Source: Candidatus Manganitrophus morganii (lineage in GTDB: Bacteria; Nitrospirota; Nitrospiria; SBBL01; Manganitrophaceae). From it: a DNA stretch of 64,000 bases. A program made the position numbers and the translations under genes. The stretch is from contig JAJHOH010000001.1 of the NCBI GenBank assembly GCA_021651055.1, positions 3,472,001 to 3,536,000 on the forward strand, written 5' to 3'. Each line of letters begins with the position of its first letter. Positions within the stretch are counted from its first letter, which is position 1. Below the pieces are notes generated by a model. The model made no database searches. It was given only the letters and a program-made list of their open reading frames with translations, and had not been told where the DNA came from. Positions 41,334 through 50,543 of this stretch are shown here, piece by piece.

Positions 41334-41364
41334 TGTCGCGGAACTGCGACAGTGGGTGTCGCAC
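41334..41364. promoter_or_regulatory. Dyad with extra half site: likely activator binding site
   Basis: TGTCGCGGAACTGCGACA (41334-41351) is an 18-bp site with perfect 6-bp arms. A third half site, GTGTCGCAC, follows at 41356-41364, about two helical turns from the first arm. Fis-type helix-turn-helix regulators often use such dyads upstream of their genes. It lies about 240 bp before the FadL-like start. Confidence 0.5.
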
Positions 41365-41534
41365 TTTGGATACTATTTGGATCTTTGGATACGGCTGAAT
41401 GGTATTGATTATGACGCCATATCCTGATTAGAAATTCCCCGCCAAGTCTTTCGTAATGAAATAAAACATAAACAGATTCATATGCTTACTCTCATATACA
41501 CGCCTTAACTGAGAGTCCGGAAGTTCTTTCGCCC

Positions 41535-41549
41535 TGACCGGTACGGTCA
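41535..41549. promoter_or_regulatory. 15-bp dyad close to the FadL-like gene
   Basis: TGACCG-GTA-CGGTCA is a perfect inverted repeat 45 bp before the start codon. It fits an operator in the leader or over the promoter. Confidence 0.4.
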
Positions 41550-41594
41550 TTGCTAATAGTCATAAGGAGGGATATTCCAGGGGAGGGCATTCAG

Positions 41595-42836
41595 ATGATC
41601 AAGTTAATAATGTTTCGGTGGGTTTTGGTGATCGCGGCCGCACTTTCTTTTTCTGATCAGGCGATGGCTTCGGGGTTTGCCATCTACGATCATGGCGCAA
41701 AGGAACAGGCTCAGGGAAACGCGGTGGTGGCTACGGTCGACACCCCCGCCGCTGTGTTCTATAATCCAAGTCGGCTGGAGGTACTCGACGGGACGCATGC
41801 GGAGATCGGCGCCTCGGCCGGGCGATCGGTTCTCCGATTTGACAGCGACCTGAGTGGAGAGAACATCGAACTGTCATCGACACCGCTGGTTCCCTACGCC
41901 TTCTATTCCCAGCAGATCAGCAACAAGATCAGTCTGGGAGCGGGTCTATATTCCTCCATGGGCAATCGGATCGACTATCCGAGGAGTTGGGAAGGTCGTT
42001 TCCTGGTGACTTCCTCGGAATTTAAACAGATCAATTTCGCTGTTTCAGCCGGCGCAAGGATTTCCGATCAGACCTCAGTCGGTTTAAGCATAGGGGTGGC
42101 GCGCTCCACGATTGAGCTGGGGAATCAGATCGACCTGGCCCCTTTCACCTTCCCGGGCGAAGGGTCCGCTCGCCTGACCGCGGACGGATATGGGGCGTAC
42201 GGTATCTTGGGTGTTCATCATGTTTTCGGGCCCAGATTCGGCATCGGGGCGGTCTATACCACGCCGATGAAAATCTCATATGACGGTCAGGCGACCTACT
42301 CCGTGCCCGCTCCGCTGAGCCCACTGTTCCCGAACGGGGGTGTGGACACAAGCTTGAAGGTTCCACAGTCCGCCGTGGTCGGCGCAGCCTGGCGGTTTAA
42401 TCCTGACTGGGTCGCGGAGGTGGACGTCCAGTGGGTCGATTGGAATGAATTGGAAGAACAGAAAATCGAATTCGAGCGAACGACCGCAGTGGTCCGGGAC
42501 ACGTCGATTCCGTATCGTCTGAAAAGTACATGGACCTATCGTGTCGGTACTTTGTACCGGATCAGCGACACTTCCCAATTGTGGGCGGGGTACGCCTTCG
42601 ACCCGAGCGCGTCCAGAGATGAAGGAATGAGCCCGATCCTGCCGGATGTGGATAACCATATCTTCACGGTCGGTTATGGATATAAAAAGGGAAGCTGGAA
42701 TCTCGACGGCTTTTTAGCATATAACTATGGTGCGCCGCGCAAGGTCAACAATTCCTTGCCGCGAATGCCGGAACACCGGGGAACATACCAATCCCAGACC
42801 ATCGGAGGCGGAGTTTCAGTCACCTATTCATTCTGA
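41595..42836 (+). CDS. FadL/TodX-family outer-membrane porin
   Basis: A 413-residue outer-membrane protein. Signal peptide ending AMASG, followed at once by the FadL N-terminal plug: FAIYDHGAKEQAQGNAVVAT and TPAAVFYNPS. Barrel strands with alternating polarity run to a terminal GGGVSVTYSF. FadL proteins carry long-chain fatty acids and other hydrophobic compounds through the outer membrane by lateral diffusion. ATG 41595 follows GGGGAGGGCATTCAG; an earlier in-frame start is rejected. It heads a run of four genes on the same strand (glycosyltransferase, sensor kinase, regulator), with 47 bp to the next. Confidence 0.88.
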   Translation: MIKLIMFRWVLVIAAALSFSDQAMASGFAIYDHGAKEQAQGNAVVATVDTPAAVFYNPSRLEVLDGTHAEIGASAGRSVLRFDSDLSGENIELSSTPLVPYAFYSQQISNKISLGAGLYSSMGNRIDYPRSWEGRFLVTSSEFKQINFAVSAGARISDQTSVGLSIGVARSTIELGNQIDLAPFTFPGEGSARLTADGYGAYGILGVHHVFGPRFGIGAVYTTPMKISYDGQATYSVPAPLSPLFPNGGVDTSLKVPQSAVVGAAWRFNPDWVAEVDVQWVDWNELEEQKIEFERTTAVVRDTSIPYRLKSTWTYRVGTLYRISDTSQLWAGYAFDPSASRDEGMSPILPDVDNHIFTVGYGYKKGSWNLDGFLAYNYGAPRKVNNSLPRMPEHRGTYQSQTIGGGVSVTYSF

Positions 42837-42883
42837 CGTTGCCTTCGCGATTATCATCACGGGTGGAAGAAACGGAGCGTGTC

Positions 42884-44059
42884 ATGGTGTGGACAATCCT
42901 GGCCGCAGTAGTCGTCGGCATCTGGTCTTACGCGCTGATCCTCCTTTGGCGCATCCGGTCCGCGATTCCCTATCTGCGGAATCAGCCGGATGCGCTTCCG
43001 TGCCCGGCTGATTCAGAGGGGTCGGGCCCGTGGCCGCGGGTCACCGTGGTGGCTGCTGCACGGAACGAAGAGCGATCGATCGAAGGGGCTGTGCGATCCT
43101 GGTTCGAGAGCGATTATCCGAATCTAAATGTCGTCGTGATCAACGATCGGTCCACCGACAAAACGGCCGATATTTTGGCGGACCTTGGAAGCCGTTATCC
43201 CTCTCTGAAGGTCCACCATGTCACGGAGTTGCCGGAGGGGTGGCTCGGAAAGACGCATGCCCTGAACCTTGGCGCCTTCGAAACGAAATCGGAGTGGATC
43301 CTTTTCACCGATGCTGATGTGACGTTTCATCCGAAGGCCATTCGGAAGGCGATCGTCTTTTCACAAACCCACGGTCTGGATCACATCACCTGTACACCGG
43401 AATCTAAAGGGGGCACCTGGGCGTCGAGAGGGTTGCTGAGCATCTTTGCGGCAAGTCTCCTCCTTTATTTCCGTCCGCACAAGATTCGCTCCCCGAAAAG
43501 TAACGCAACGGCCGGCATCGGAGCCTTTAATCTCGTGAAGACATCGGTCTATCGGCAGATCGGAGGACATCAGGGGATCGCCCTCTGTACGGGTGATGAC
43601 CTGAAGCTCGGGAAGCTGGTTAAGCTGAACCACTTCAGGCAGATGTTGCTCTTCGGGAACGGCATGATCGCCGTCCCCTGGTACCGGACTGTCCCGGAGG
43701 CGGCCCGGGCACTGGAGAAGAATCTTTTTACGGCTTTTAATTACAGCCTCACCACCGCATTTCTTGCGTCGGGTGGCGCCTTTATTGCGTTTTTTGTGCC
43801 GTATCTCGGGATATTTTTCGCGTCAGGATTCCAAGTGATTTCTTTTGCCGCGGCCATTGTGGCGCAGCTCGCTATCTTCGGGTACATGGGACGGCTCACA
43901 GGCGTTCCGATGACGGCGGCTCTGTCCGTTCCGGTCAATGCAGCGTCGATCTTCTATTGCGTAATACGTTCTATTTACATGGCCAAAAAACGGGGTGGAA
44001 TCATGTGGCGCGATTGCCTCTATCCGCTGGCTGAATTACGCAAAAAGGGGAAAATCTGA
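42884..44059 (+). CDS. GT2-family membrane glycosyltransferase
   Basis: A 391-residue membrane-bound glycosyltransferase. One helix at the start, then the GT-A core: VTVVAAARNEERSIEGAVRS, VVINDRSTDKTADI (first Asp), LFTDADVTFHP (DxD metal site) and CTGDDLKLGKLV. Three or more helices lie at the C-terminus (FIAFFVPYLGIFFASGFQVI). It resembles the HpnB/CrtQ group that works on hopanoids, carotenoids or other lipids. ATG 42884 follows GGAGCGTGTC; the upstream alternative falls at the stop of the porin gene. Together with the FadL-like porin it suggests a lipid- or glycolipid-related task under the downstream two-component pair. Confidence 0.82.
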   Translation: MVWTILAAVVVGIWSYALILLWRIRSAIPYLRNQPDALPCPADSEGSGPWPRVTVVAAARNEERSIEGAVRSWFESDYPNLNVVVINDRSTDKTADILADLGSRYPSLKVHHVTELPEGWLGKTHALNLGAFETKSEWILFTDADVTFHPKAIRKAIVFSQTHGLDHITCTPESKGGTWASRGLLSIFAASLLLYFRPHKIRSPKSNATAGIGAFNLVKTSVYRQIGGHQGIALCTGDDLKLGKLVKLNHFRQMLLFGNGMIAVPWYRTVPEAARALEKNLFTAFNYSLTTAFLASGGAFIAFFVPYLGIFFASGFQVISFAAAIVAQLAIFGYMGRLTGVPMTAALSVPVNAASIFYCVIRSIYMAKKRGGIMWRDCLYPLAELRKKGKI

Positions 44060-44107
44060 GCGATTTGCTTCGAAAGAGATCAGTCATTAAAAATCAAGGT
44101 GTCTATC

Positions 44108-47100
44108 ATGGTAGGGCTGAAGTACGGATTTATCGCATTCGCGGCCGTGGTCTCCTTCTCCACGGCGGTTCTTATTTTCAAGAACCGCCGTCCAAACGGT
44201 CCGCAGGCCGCCCTTTCCCTCGGCAGTTTTCTCACGTCCGGCTATCTGGTTGTCTTGCTGCTGATCGAGCGGGATCTGGATTCAGGGGCGCCGCCCGTTC
44301 CCTGGCTGAATCTTTTTCAAGGATTGATCGGTTTGATCGTATCCCTCTCCGTGATCGTGGCCGCCGTCCTTCCGCAGGCTTACGCGAAATTCCGGAGGAC
44401 GATCCTTCCTTTTTCCTCGTTGGGTTTTGTGATCTCCGGAATTTCTCTGTCCGCGCCGTTGTACTCCGATATGCTTGTCGTTCGAACCTATTCGGAGCTC
44501 TTTTTCAAGTCGGCGTTCTCTCTGCTTTTTGATCTCTACGTTCTTGCAGGTCAGCTTTTCGTTCTGTTGATCATCGCTTTCCAATACCGGATCTGTCGCT
44601 CCGAGGAAATTCCTTCTCTCGACAAACGAATCGTCAGGACCCTCGCCCGGTGGGTTGGGGTCCGGGGGGCCCTCTTCTGGATCAGCATTTGGCTGCTGAT
44701 TCAGATTCACGAGGGAGGGGCTTCGGAGAAATGGTTTGTCTTTCTGAATGCCGGTGGCAGCCTGCTCACGATGGGGATCTTTATCCATCTCGTGATCCGC
44801 CATCGCGCGTTCGATATCGAGACCGTTATCCACAAAACGGCGAGCTGGTTGATCGTCTCGTCGGTTCCCCTCGTCGCCCTGATCTGGGGGGCGACCTGGT
44901 TGAGGCCCCTGCTGGCCGAATATCCGACCTGGGCATGGGGGGCGTGGATCGGAGGAATCAGCTTCGGCGCGGCTCTGTATCTGTACGCCGCGCAGCCTGT
45001 TGTCGATCAACTCTTCGATCGGCGCAAGTACGACCTCCAAAAAACACTCGATCAGGTCGTCGGCGAATTGGCAGTCCTTCAGGCGCTCTCGCCGATGGCG
45101 CAGAAAGTCCTGGAGAAGGTGGGGAAAGTGCTCTCCGTGCAGTCGGCGGCGGCGATGCTCTTCGATTCCCGGAGCGAATCCCCACGCCTTGTGGCCGAAG
45201 GATATGGACCGATGGAGGAGATCGGGGCGATCCCGCTATTCGTACGGGAGCGGCTCCAAGGCGGATCGATCATTCAGATCGCGCCCTCCCGGTTCGCGCG
45301 TCCAGCGGAGAAAGAGGATCCAGTGGGGGCATGGCTGAAAAAGCATCAGTTTGCGCTCTGTCTTCCTCTGATCCAGAAGGGGGAACTTCTCGGCGCCATC
45401 GCCCTAGGGAGAAAGCGCAACATGAAAAGATTTTCTCAGAGGGAGACCGACTTTCTGTCGCGGATCGGCGCGGCGTCGACGATCGCCTTCTCAAATTCCC
45501 TGCTTCTGGAGCAAGTCCGGAAGCTTGACCGCCAGAAGACCGAATTCCTCTCCGATGTTGCCCATGAACTGCGTGGGCCCCTCCTCGGAATGGCCGGCAT
45601 CGCCGAGGGAATCCTGGCAAACCACGGGGCCGCGGCGCTGGAAAGTCAGCGGCGCCTGATCGAAGGCATCAGACTGACGGCTGTGGATATGAAAGATCTT
45701 GTCGATCATTTGCTGGATCTGAGCAAGATCGAAATGGGGGTGATGACGTATGATTTCCGAGAGGTCGATGTAGGGAGCGTCGTCCGTCTCGCCGTGGACC
45801 TGGCCGCGGGCGCGATCGCATCGAAGGGACTGGAGTTGGCGGTTCAGATGGACAAGCCTCTTCCGATGGTGAAAGGGGACAAGTCCCGGATTCGTCAATG
45901 CGTGACGAATCTTCTCTCGAATGCGATCAAATACACGGACCACGGCATGATCCTGGTCTCTTGTACGAGGGCCGACGAAGGGGTCCGGGTCTTTGTCGAG
46001 GATACCGGTCAGGGGATGAATCAGGAGGAGACCCGGGGCCTCTTCGCAAGGTACCGGAGAGGGGGTCAGGTGAGCGGCATTGAAGGGAGTGGCCTCGGAC
46101 TCGCGTTGACGAAAGAGATTGTCGAGGCCCATCGGGGTCGGATCGATGTGGAAAGCGAGGTCGGTCAAGGGACCCGGATCTCGATTTTCCTTCCGGAAAA
46201 TCATGCCGAAGCGCTTCAACCCGATTCGGCACTGTCCTCCGGAAGGACGGTTGGGACGGTCGATCCGATCGATAAGCCGACGAGAATAACGAATGGGATA
46301 AATGGGTCTCTCCCCAGGGCGGTGATGGGCAATGGTGAAACGCTCCTGGTCGTGGACGATTCTGAGATTGATCGGGATGTTCTTCAATCCTTCTTCGAAG
46401 CCAATGGATACCGCGTTATAACCGCTTCAAACGGAAGGGAGGCGCTCCAGCGGGTTCGTGAGGAGGGCCCGAATCTGATCATCACCGATATGGTCATGCC
46501 GAATCTCAGCGGACCGCAGCTCTGCCGGATGCTGAAGGAAAACCTCGATTCGGCATCGATCCCAATCATCATGGTGACGGCGCGCGATAACCTGGGAGAG
46601 ATGGCATTCGGGTTCCAGTTGGGCGCGGACGATTATGCCTCGAAGCCCTGCAACCTCAAGGAGCTGTCGTTGCGCGTCGCGATGCTGCTGCGGATAAACC
46701 GCATCCGAAATGACCTCGAACTGGCGAGGTCCCGCCTGATCGAGATGGAATTGATCGCCAGCTCATCCGGAACCCTGGTCCACGCGATCAAGAATCCGCT
46801 GGGTCTGATTCAGAACTATATCAAGATCGTCGGAGCCGAAATGGCTCGGGCCAATCACGAGAAGGCGCAAGAGGGGCTTTCCCAAATTAATGAAGCGGCG
46901 CAGGCCATTGCCGGAATCCTACACGGCCTCCGGAGGGCCCATATCGATCCGCCGAAAATGATCAGGGTTGACCTGGCCGAGGTGGTCGAAGCCTGTATTA
47001 CAGAGCGCACCGAAGAAAGAGATACCGCAAACTATCGGATCGTCAGGCGATACGGCGAAAATCTTCCCTGTGTGGAAGGGGACCCGCTCCAACTCAGGAT

Positions 47101-47470
47101 GGCGATCGCGAACCTCATTGCAAACGCATTCGATGCGATGCCGAACGAAGGAACACTGGAAGTGATCCTTCGTTCGGCGGGGCCGGGAAGCGTGGAGATT
47201 GACATTCGCGACTCCGGGACCGGGATCTCCGACAGTGTCCGGAGCAGTCTCTTTAAGCCTTTCATCACGACGAAAGTCCACGGGACCGGCCTTGGCCTCT
47301 GGACGGCAAAAAGGGTGATCGAAAACAATCATGGCGGCGAATTGTCTCTGGAGTCCGCGCCGGGAAGAGGGACGACCGCGATCGTGAGGCTCCCACTGGT
47401 CGGCCGGATGCAAACCAGTCATCAAAAAGAGGTCATCGAGCGTGGAGAAGGGCCGAATCCTGATCGTTGA
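44108..47470 (+). CDS. Hybrid sensor kinase with two kinase modules and a receiver
   Basis: A 1,120-residue protein. About nine membrane helices (residues 1-300), a GAF-like domain (about 320-455), and kinase module one with H-box SDVAHELRGPLLG, N-box NLLSNAIKY and G-boxes DTGQGM and GSGLGLAL. A receiver domain follows (LLVVDDSEIDRD; IITDMVMPN with the phospho-acceptor Asp; YASKPCN with the Lys). Then comes a second complete kinase module with H-box TLVHAIKNPLG, N-box NLIANAFDA and G-boxes DSGTGI and GTGLGLW. Two kinase cores in one chain are rare. The next gene overlaps by 29 bases, so the response regulator there is its evident partner. The ligand is unknown. Confidence 0.88.
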   Translation: MVGLKYGFIAFAAVVSFSTAVLIFKNRRPNGPQAALSLGSFLTSGYLVVLLLIERDLDSGAPPVPWLNLFQGLIGLIVSLSVIVAAVLPQAYAKFRRTILPFSSLGFVISGISLSAPLYSDMLVVRTYSELFFKSAFSLLFDLYVLAGQLFVLLIIAFQYRICRSEEIPSLDKRIVRTLARWVGVRGALFWISIWLLIQIHEGGASEKWFVFLNAGGSLLTMGIFIHLVIRHRAFDIETVIHKTASWLIVSSVPLVALIWGATWLRPLLAEYPTWAWGAWIGGISFGAALYLYAAQPVVDQLFDRRKYDLQKTLDQVVGELAVLQALSPMAQKVLEKVGKVLSVQSAAAMLFDSRSESPRLVAEGYGPMEEIGAIPLFVRERLQGGSIIQIAPSRFARPAEKEDPVGAWLKKHQFALCLPLIQKGELLGAIALGRKRNMKRFSQRETDFLSRIGAASTIAFSNSLLLEQVRKLDRQKTEFLSDVAHELRGPLLGMAGIAEGILANHGAAALESQRRLIEGIRLTAVDMKDLVDHLLDLSKIEMGVMTYDFREVDVGSVVRLAVDLAAGAIASKGLELAVQMDKPLPMVKGDKSRIRQCVTNLLSNAIKYTDHGMILVSCTRADEGVRVFVEDTGQGMNQEETRGLFARYRRGGQVSGIEGSGLGLALTKEIVEAHRGRIDVESEVGQGTRISIFLPENHAEALQPDSALSSGRTVGTVDPIDKPTRITNGINGSLPRAVMGNGETLLVVDDSEIDRDVLQSFFEANGYRVITASNGREALQRVREEGPNLIITDMVMPNLSGPQLCRMLKENLDSASIPIIMVTARDNLGEMAFGFQLGADDYASKPCNLKELSLRVAMLLRINRIRNDLELARSRLIEMELIASSSGTLVHAIKNPLGLIQNYIKIVGAEMARANHEKAQEGLSQINEAAQAIAGILHGLRRAHIDPPKMIRVDLAEVVEACITERTEERDTANYRIVRRYGENLPCVEGDPLQLRMAIANLIANAFDAMPNEGTLEVILRSAGPGSVEIDIRDSGTGISDSVRSSLFKPFITTKVHGTGLGLWTAKRVIENNHGGELSLESAPGRGTTAIVRLPLVGRMQTSHQKEVIERGEGPNPDR

Positions 47471-48869
47471 GGACGATCCGAGCTATGTCAAACTCTACCG
47501 CAACGCCCTTGGAACGAGCGGCTACGCGATAGAGGTCGCTAGGGAGCCGTCGGCCGGGTTGCGCGCCCTCCGAGAAAGAACCCCCGATCTGGTGCTTCTC
47601 GATCTGACGTTCGACGGGACGCCGCAGGGAGGCTTGGGCTTCATTTCCGGCGCGTTGCAGGACCGGACCGATCTTTCGATCATTATCATCAGCGCCCAGA
47701 GCGACAGCGCGATGATCAACAAGGCGATCGAACTCGGGGCGGTCGACTATATTGTCAAAGATCATTCTCTCTATGAACTCCTTCCTTTCAGGATTAGCCA
47801 GGCCCTGAAGAGAATGCGCCTGGAAAAGCTGATTCAGACCCAGATCGACCTTCACAACGGATTTGCCTTCGGTCCCGGCAGGGTGATCGTCGGAAAATCT
47901 CCCAAGATGTATCAGGTCTACGCGCTGATCGAAAAGGTCGCATGGAGCCGCTCTACCGTGTTGATTCTGGGGGAGAGCGGCACCGGAAAGGAACTCGTCG
48001 CGCAGGCCATTCACGCCCGGAAAGGATCCAACGCGCCGTTTATCTCGATCGATTGCGGATCGGTTCCTGAAACGGTTTTGGAAAGCGAGCTTTTCGGGGT
48101 GAAGGCCCATTACCCGGGATTCCATAACAGAGAGCCACTGATCGGAAAAATGGAAGCGGCAAAGGAGGGAACGTTTCTCCTGGATGAAATCGGAAACATG
48201 AGTATCGGACTTCAGGCCAAGCTACTGAGGGTGCTGGAGGAGAGGAAGTTCAGGCCGCTCGGCGGCGAGGAGCTTCCTCTCCGTGCGCAGGTCATTTCCT
48301 CGACCAATATCGATTTCAAGACCGCGATTCAATCGGGAAGGTTCCGGGAAGATCTTTACTACCGTATGAATGAAGTCCGGATTGTACTGCCCCCCTTGCG
48401 GGATCGTCTGGAAGATGTCCCGCTGTTGGTCCGCCACCTCCTGGATCAACTCCGGTCTCAAACCGGGAGAGCGGTCGAGATCCTCCCGCAGGCGCTGGAT
48501 AAACTGATGGCCTATGATTGGCCGGGAAATGTTCGAGAACTGGCCAAGACCCTCCAGCGGGCGCTGATGGCCTGTCAGTCGCAGTATCTGGCGCCGAAGC
48601 ATATCGACCTTTCCCTCACGGGCAGTAAGACGCAACAACCAGAGGCGGCAGGGGACACAACTAAAGACGACGCGGAATCATTTCATCCGGTGACGGTTGG
48701 CAACTACAAGAAAATGGTCCGGGAGTATCGGAAGACGTTGTTGCGCTCGGCACTGGAACTGGCCGACGGGAACCAATCCGAGGCCGCCAGGCTCCTGGGC
48801 CTCAACAGAACTCACTTGATCCGACTGCTCGGCAGGCACGATCTCACCAAATCGGGGGAGATGGAATGA
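47442..48869 (+). CDS. AAA+ response regulator without GAFTGA (copy A)
   Basis: A 475-residue regulator: receiver domain (residues 1-120, phospho-acceptor D54 in LVLLDLTFDG, Lys in YIVKDH), AAA+ domain (Walker A GESGTGKE near 177, Walker B FLLDEIGN) and a C-terminal Fis-type HTH (NQSEAARLLGLNRTHLIRLL). Where sigma-54 activators have the GAFTGA loop, this protein reads AHYPGFHNREP (near 222-232). Without GAFTGA it should not open sigma-54 promoters in the usual way. Walker motifs and arginine finger segment (REDLYYRMNEV) are intact. It overlaps the sensor kinase gene, so that kinase probably phosphorylates it. Confidence 0.88.
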   Translation: MEKGRILIVEDDPSYVKLYRNALGTSGYAIEVAREPSAGLRALRERTPDLVLLDLTFDGTPQGGLGFISGALQDRTDLSIIIISAQSDSAMINKAIELGAVDYIVKDHSLYELLPFRISQALKRMRLEKLIQTQIDLHNGFAFGPGRVIVGKSPKMYQVYALIEKVAWSRSTVLILGESGTGKELVAQAIHARKGSNAPFISIDCGSVPETVLESELFGVKAHYPGFHNREPLIGKMEAAKEGTFLLDEIGNMSIGLQAKLLRVLEERKFRPLGGEELPLRAQVISSTNIDFKTAIQSGRFREDLYYRMNEVRIVLPPLRDRLEDVPLLVRHLLDQLRSQTGRAVEILPQALDKLMAYDWPGNVRELAKTLQRALMACQSQYLAPKHIDLSLTGSKTQQPEAAGDTTKDDAESFHPVTVGNYKKMVREYRKTLLRSALELADGNQSEAARLLGLNRTHLIRLLGRHDLTKSGEME

Positions 48870-48896
48870 ATTGTAAAGTCCTGATTCATTTTTCAG

Positions 48897-48930
48897 ATAT
48901 TGAAGAACGACTCCCCGTAATCTTCAATAT
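48897..48930. terminator. Bidirectional terminator-like hairpin
   Basis: ATATTGAAGA (48897-48906) and TCTTCAATAT (48921-48930) pair perfectly over a 14-base loop. The stem sits between the convergent stop codons of the two AAA+ regulator genes. It is AT-rich with T-rich flanks on the left. Confidence 0.55.
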
Positions 48931-49006
48931 TCTGGCTTTTGGTTTACGAACACTTGAAACGATTGCTCTTGCCTCATTTTGACAATCGAGTTCTGCCGCA
49001 TACATT

Positions 49007-50446
49007 TTAGCCATCTATTGAACCTGCGTACCTATTCTGTTCGTTCGGCTGCGGTTTGCCGTCAGTCTTTTTCCGCAGACCGTATTTCTTCATCTTCCAG
49101 ATCAGGTTTGTCCTGGTGAGCTTGAGTTTCTCAGCCGCCTTCGTCTGGTTCCATCCCGACCCTTCAAGCGTCTTTAAGAGGACCTCCTTTTCGTAGCCAT
49201 TTACTTGTCGATGGAGATCTTCTAATGAGAGATCGTCCGGGGCTGTTGCATCTACCCCCCGTCCCTCGAGAGCACTTGAAGGCAGGTCAAAATACCCCGA
49301 TGCCAAATACCGTGATGGATAGAGGGTCAGGGCTCGTTGAAGGGTATGGAAAAGCTCCCGGATATTCCCCGGCCAGTGATATTCTGTGAGTCTATCCATT
49401 GCTTGCGGCAGAACCTCTACCTTTCGGCCAGATTGTTTTTCATGCCGGTCCAAATAGTATCGCACGAGCAATGGAATATCTTCTTTCCGCTGATGGAGCG
49501 GAGGAAGAACGATCTTAACCGCATTCAGTCGATAATACAGGTCATTTCGAAAACGACCCTCATCGATTGCAGAGTCCATATCTACGTTTGTGGAAGCGAC
49601 GACTTGCGCCCGAAGTGGAACCGGCTTCTCGCGGCCCAGCGGCCTGAACTCCCTTTCCTGAAGGACCCGTAATAAAGAGGCTTGCAGATCCACGTTCATG
49701 TTTCCGATCTCATCCAGCAGAAGCGTGCCGGCGCCGGCGACTTCCAGTTTTCCGACCAGCCTCTCTTTGTTGTGCATGCCGGGATAATTCTCTCGAACGC
49801 CAAACAATTCGCTCTCCAGGAGCGTCTTCGGAATACATCCGCAATCAATCGAGACAAAAGGGGTCTGTTCCTCTTTCCGGGCATGAATGGCTTGGGCGAT
49901 GAGCTCTTTGCCGGCGCCGCTCTCCCCCAGGATGAGCGTCGAGGAGCGATCATCGGCAACCTTTTGAATGAGTTTATAGACACGCCACATGCTCTGCGAT
50001 TTGCCGATGATCATACGGCCGGGCCCGATAGCCAAGCCTCCGTCCTTTTCCACGCTTGTCTTAAGACGAATCTCATCCTCCATTTTTTCTATTATTTTTT
50101 GCATAGGAGATTCGATCCGGTCGGGAGAGGGCTTGACGAGGTAGTCTGCGGCGCCTCGATCCAAGGCTTTATTGATTATTTTCGCGTTATCCTCGCTGCT
50201 GACGACGATAATGGTTAAATTGGGTCGCTCCAGCAGGGCCTCTTCTATGAAACAGATCCCCTCGTCAGAGCTGCCGTTGAGTTTGATCTCTGTAAAAACC
50301 GCCTGGGGATTCTTTCTCGTTAAAAGACTCAGGCCGCTTTTTCGCCCCGATGCCACCATGACGTGATAACCCGCCTGTCCTAATATTTTTTGATATATCT
50401 TGCAGAAAGCCGGATCCTCATCAAGGATCATGATCACCTTATCCAT
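49007..50446 (-). CDS. AAA+ response regulator without GAFTGA (copy B), Glu at the phospho-site
   Basis: A 479-residue sister of the 47442 regulator with the same order: receiver (1-120), AAA+ (Walker A GESGAGKE, Walker B LLLDEIGN) and Fis-type HTH (WNQTKAAEKLKLTRTNLIWK). The GAFTGA position reads ENYPGMHNKER, like copy A. At the phospho-acceptor position, where copy A has D54, this protein has E53 (AVFTEIKLNG); D9/D11 and the Lys in YLVKPS are kept. Glu can mimic phospho-Asp, so it may be always active or controlled in another way. The gene is convergent with copy A and has no kinase beside it. Confidence 0.88.
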   Translation of the reverse strand: MDKVIMILDEDPAFCKIYQKILGQAGYHVMVASGRKSGLSLLTRKNPQAVFTEIKLNGSSDEGICFIEEALLERPNLTIIVVSSEDNAKIINKALDRGAADYLVKPSPDRIESPMQKIIEKMEDEIRLKTSVEKDGGLAIGPGRMIIGKSQSMWRVYKLIQKVADDRSSTLILGESGAGKELIAQAIHARKEEQTPFVSIDCGCIPKTLLESELFGVRENYPGMHNKERLVGKLEVAGAGTLLLDEIGNMNVDLQASLLRVLQEREFRPLGREKPVPLRAQVVASTNVDMDSAIDEGRFRNDLYYRLNAVKIVLPPLHQRKEDIPLLVRYYLDRHEKQSGRKVEVLPQAMDRLTEYHWPGNIRELFHTLQRALTLYPSRYLASGYFDLPSSALEGRGVDATAPDDLSLEDLHRQVNGYEKEVLLKTLEGSGWNQTKAAEKLKLTRTNLIWKMKKYGLRKKTDGKPQPNEQNRYAGSIDG

Positions 50447-50543
50447 GGCGCGCCGGTTTCACTATTCAAATGCTCATTTTTGAGGGGACAATTTGATGAA
50501 GCTAAACCTTCTTCCAACAAACTGATCGAAAACAGACCTCAAA

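Larger units (their letters stand above)
41164..41594. other. 430-bp regulatory-looking gap before the FadL-like operon
   Basis: No gene is seen. It contains the dyad TGTCGC-N6-GCGACA with an extra half site (41334-41364) and a second dyad TGACCG-GTA-CGGTCA (41535-41549), listed separately. I searched for a sigma-54 promoter (GG...GC boxes) and saw none that is convincing. Confidence 0.5.

Noticed and set aside
41365-41594. A sigma-54 promoter before the FadL-like gene
   Set aside because: I looked for TGGC and TTGC boxes at the right distance and found only poor matches.
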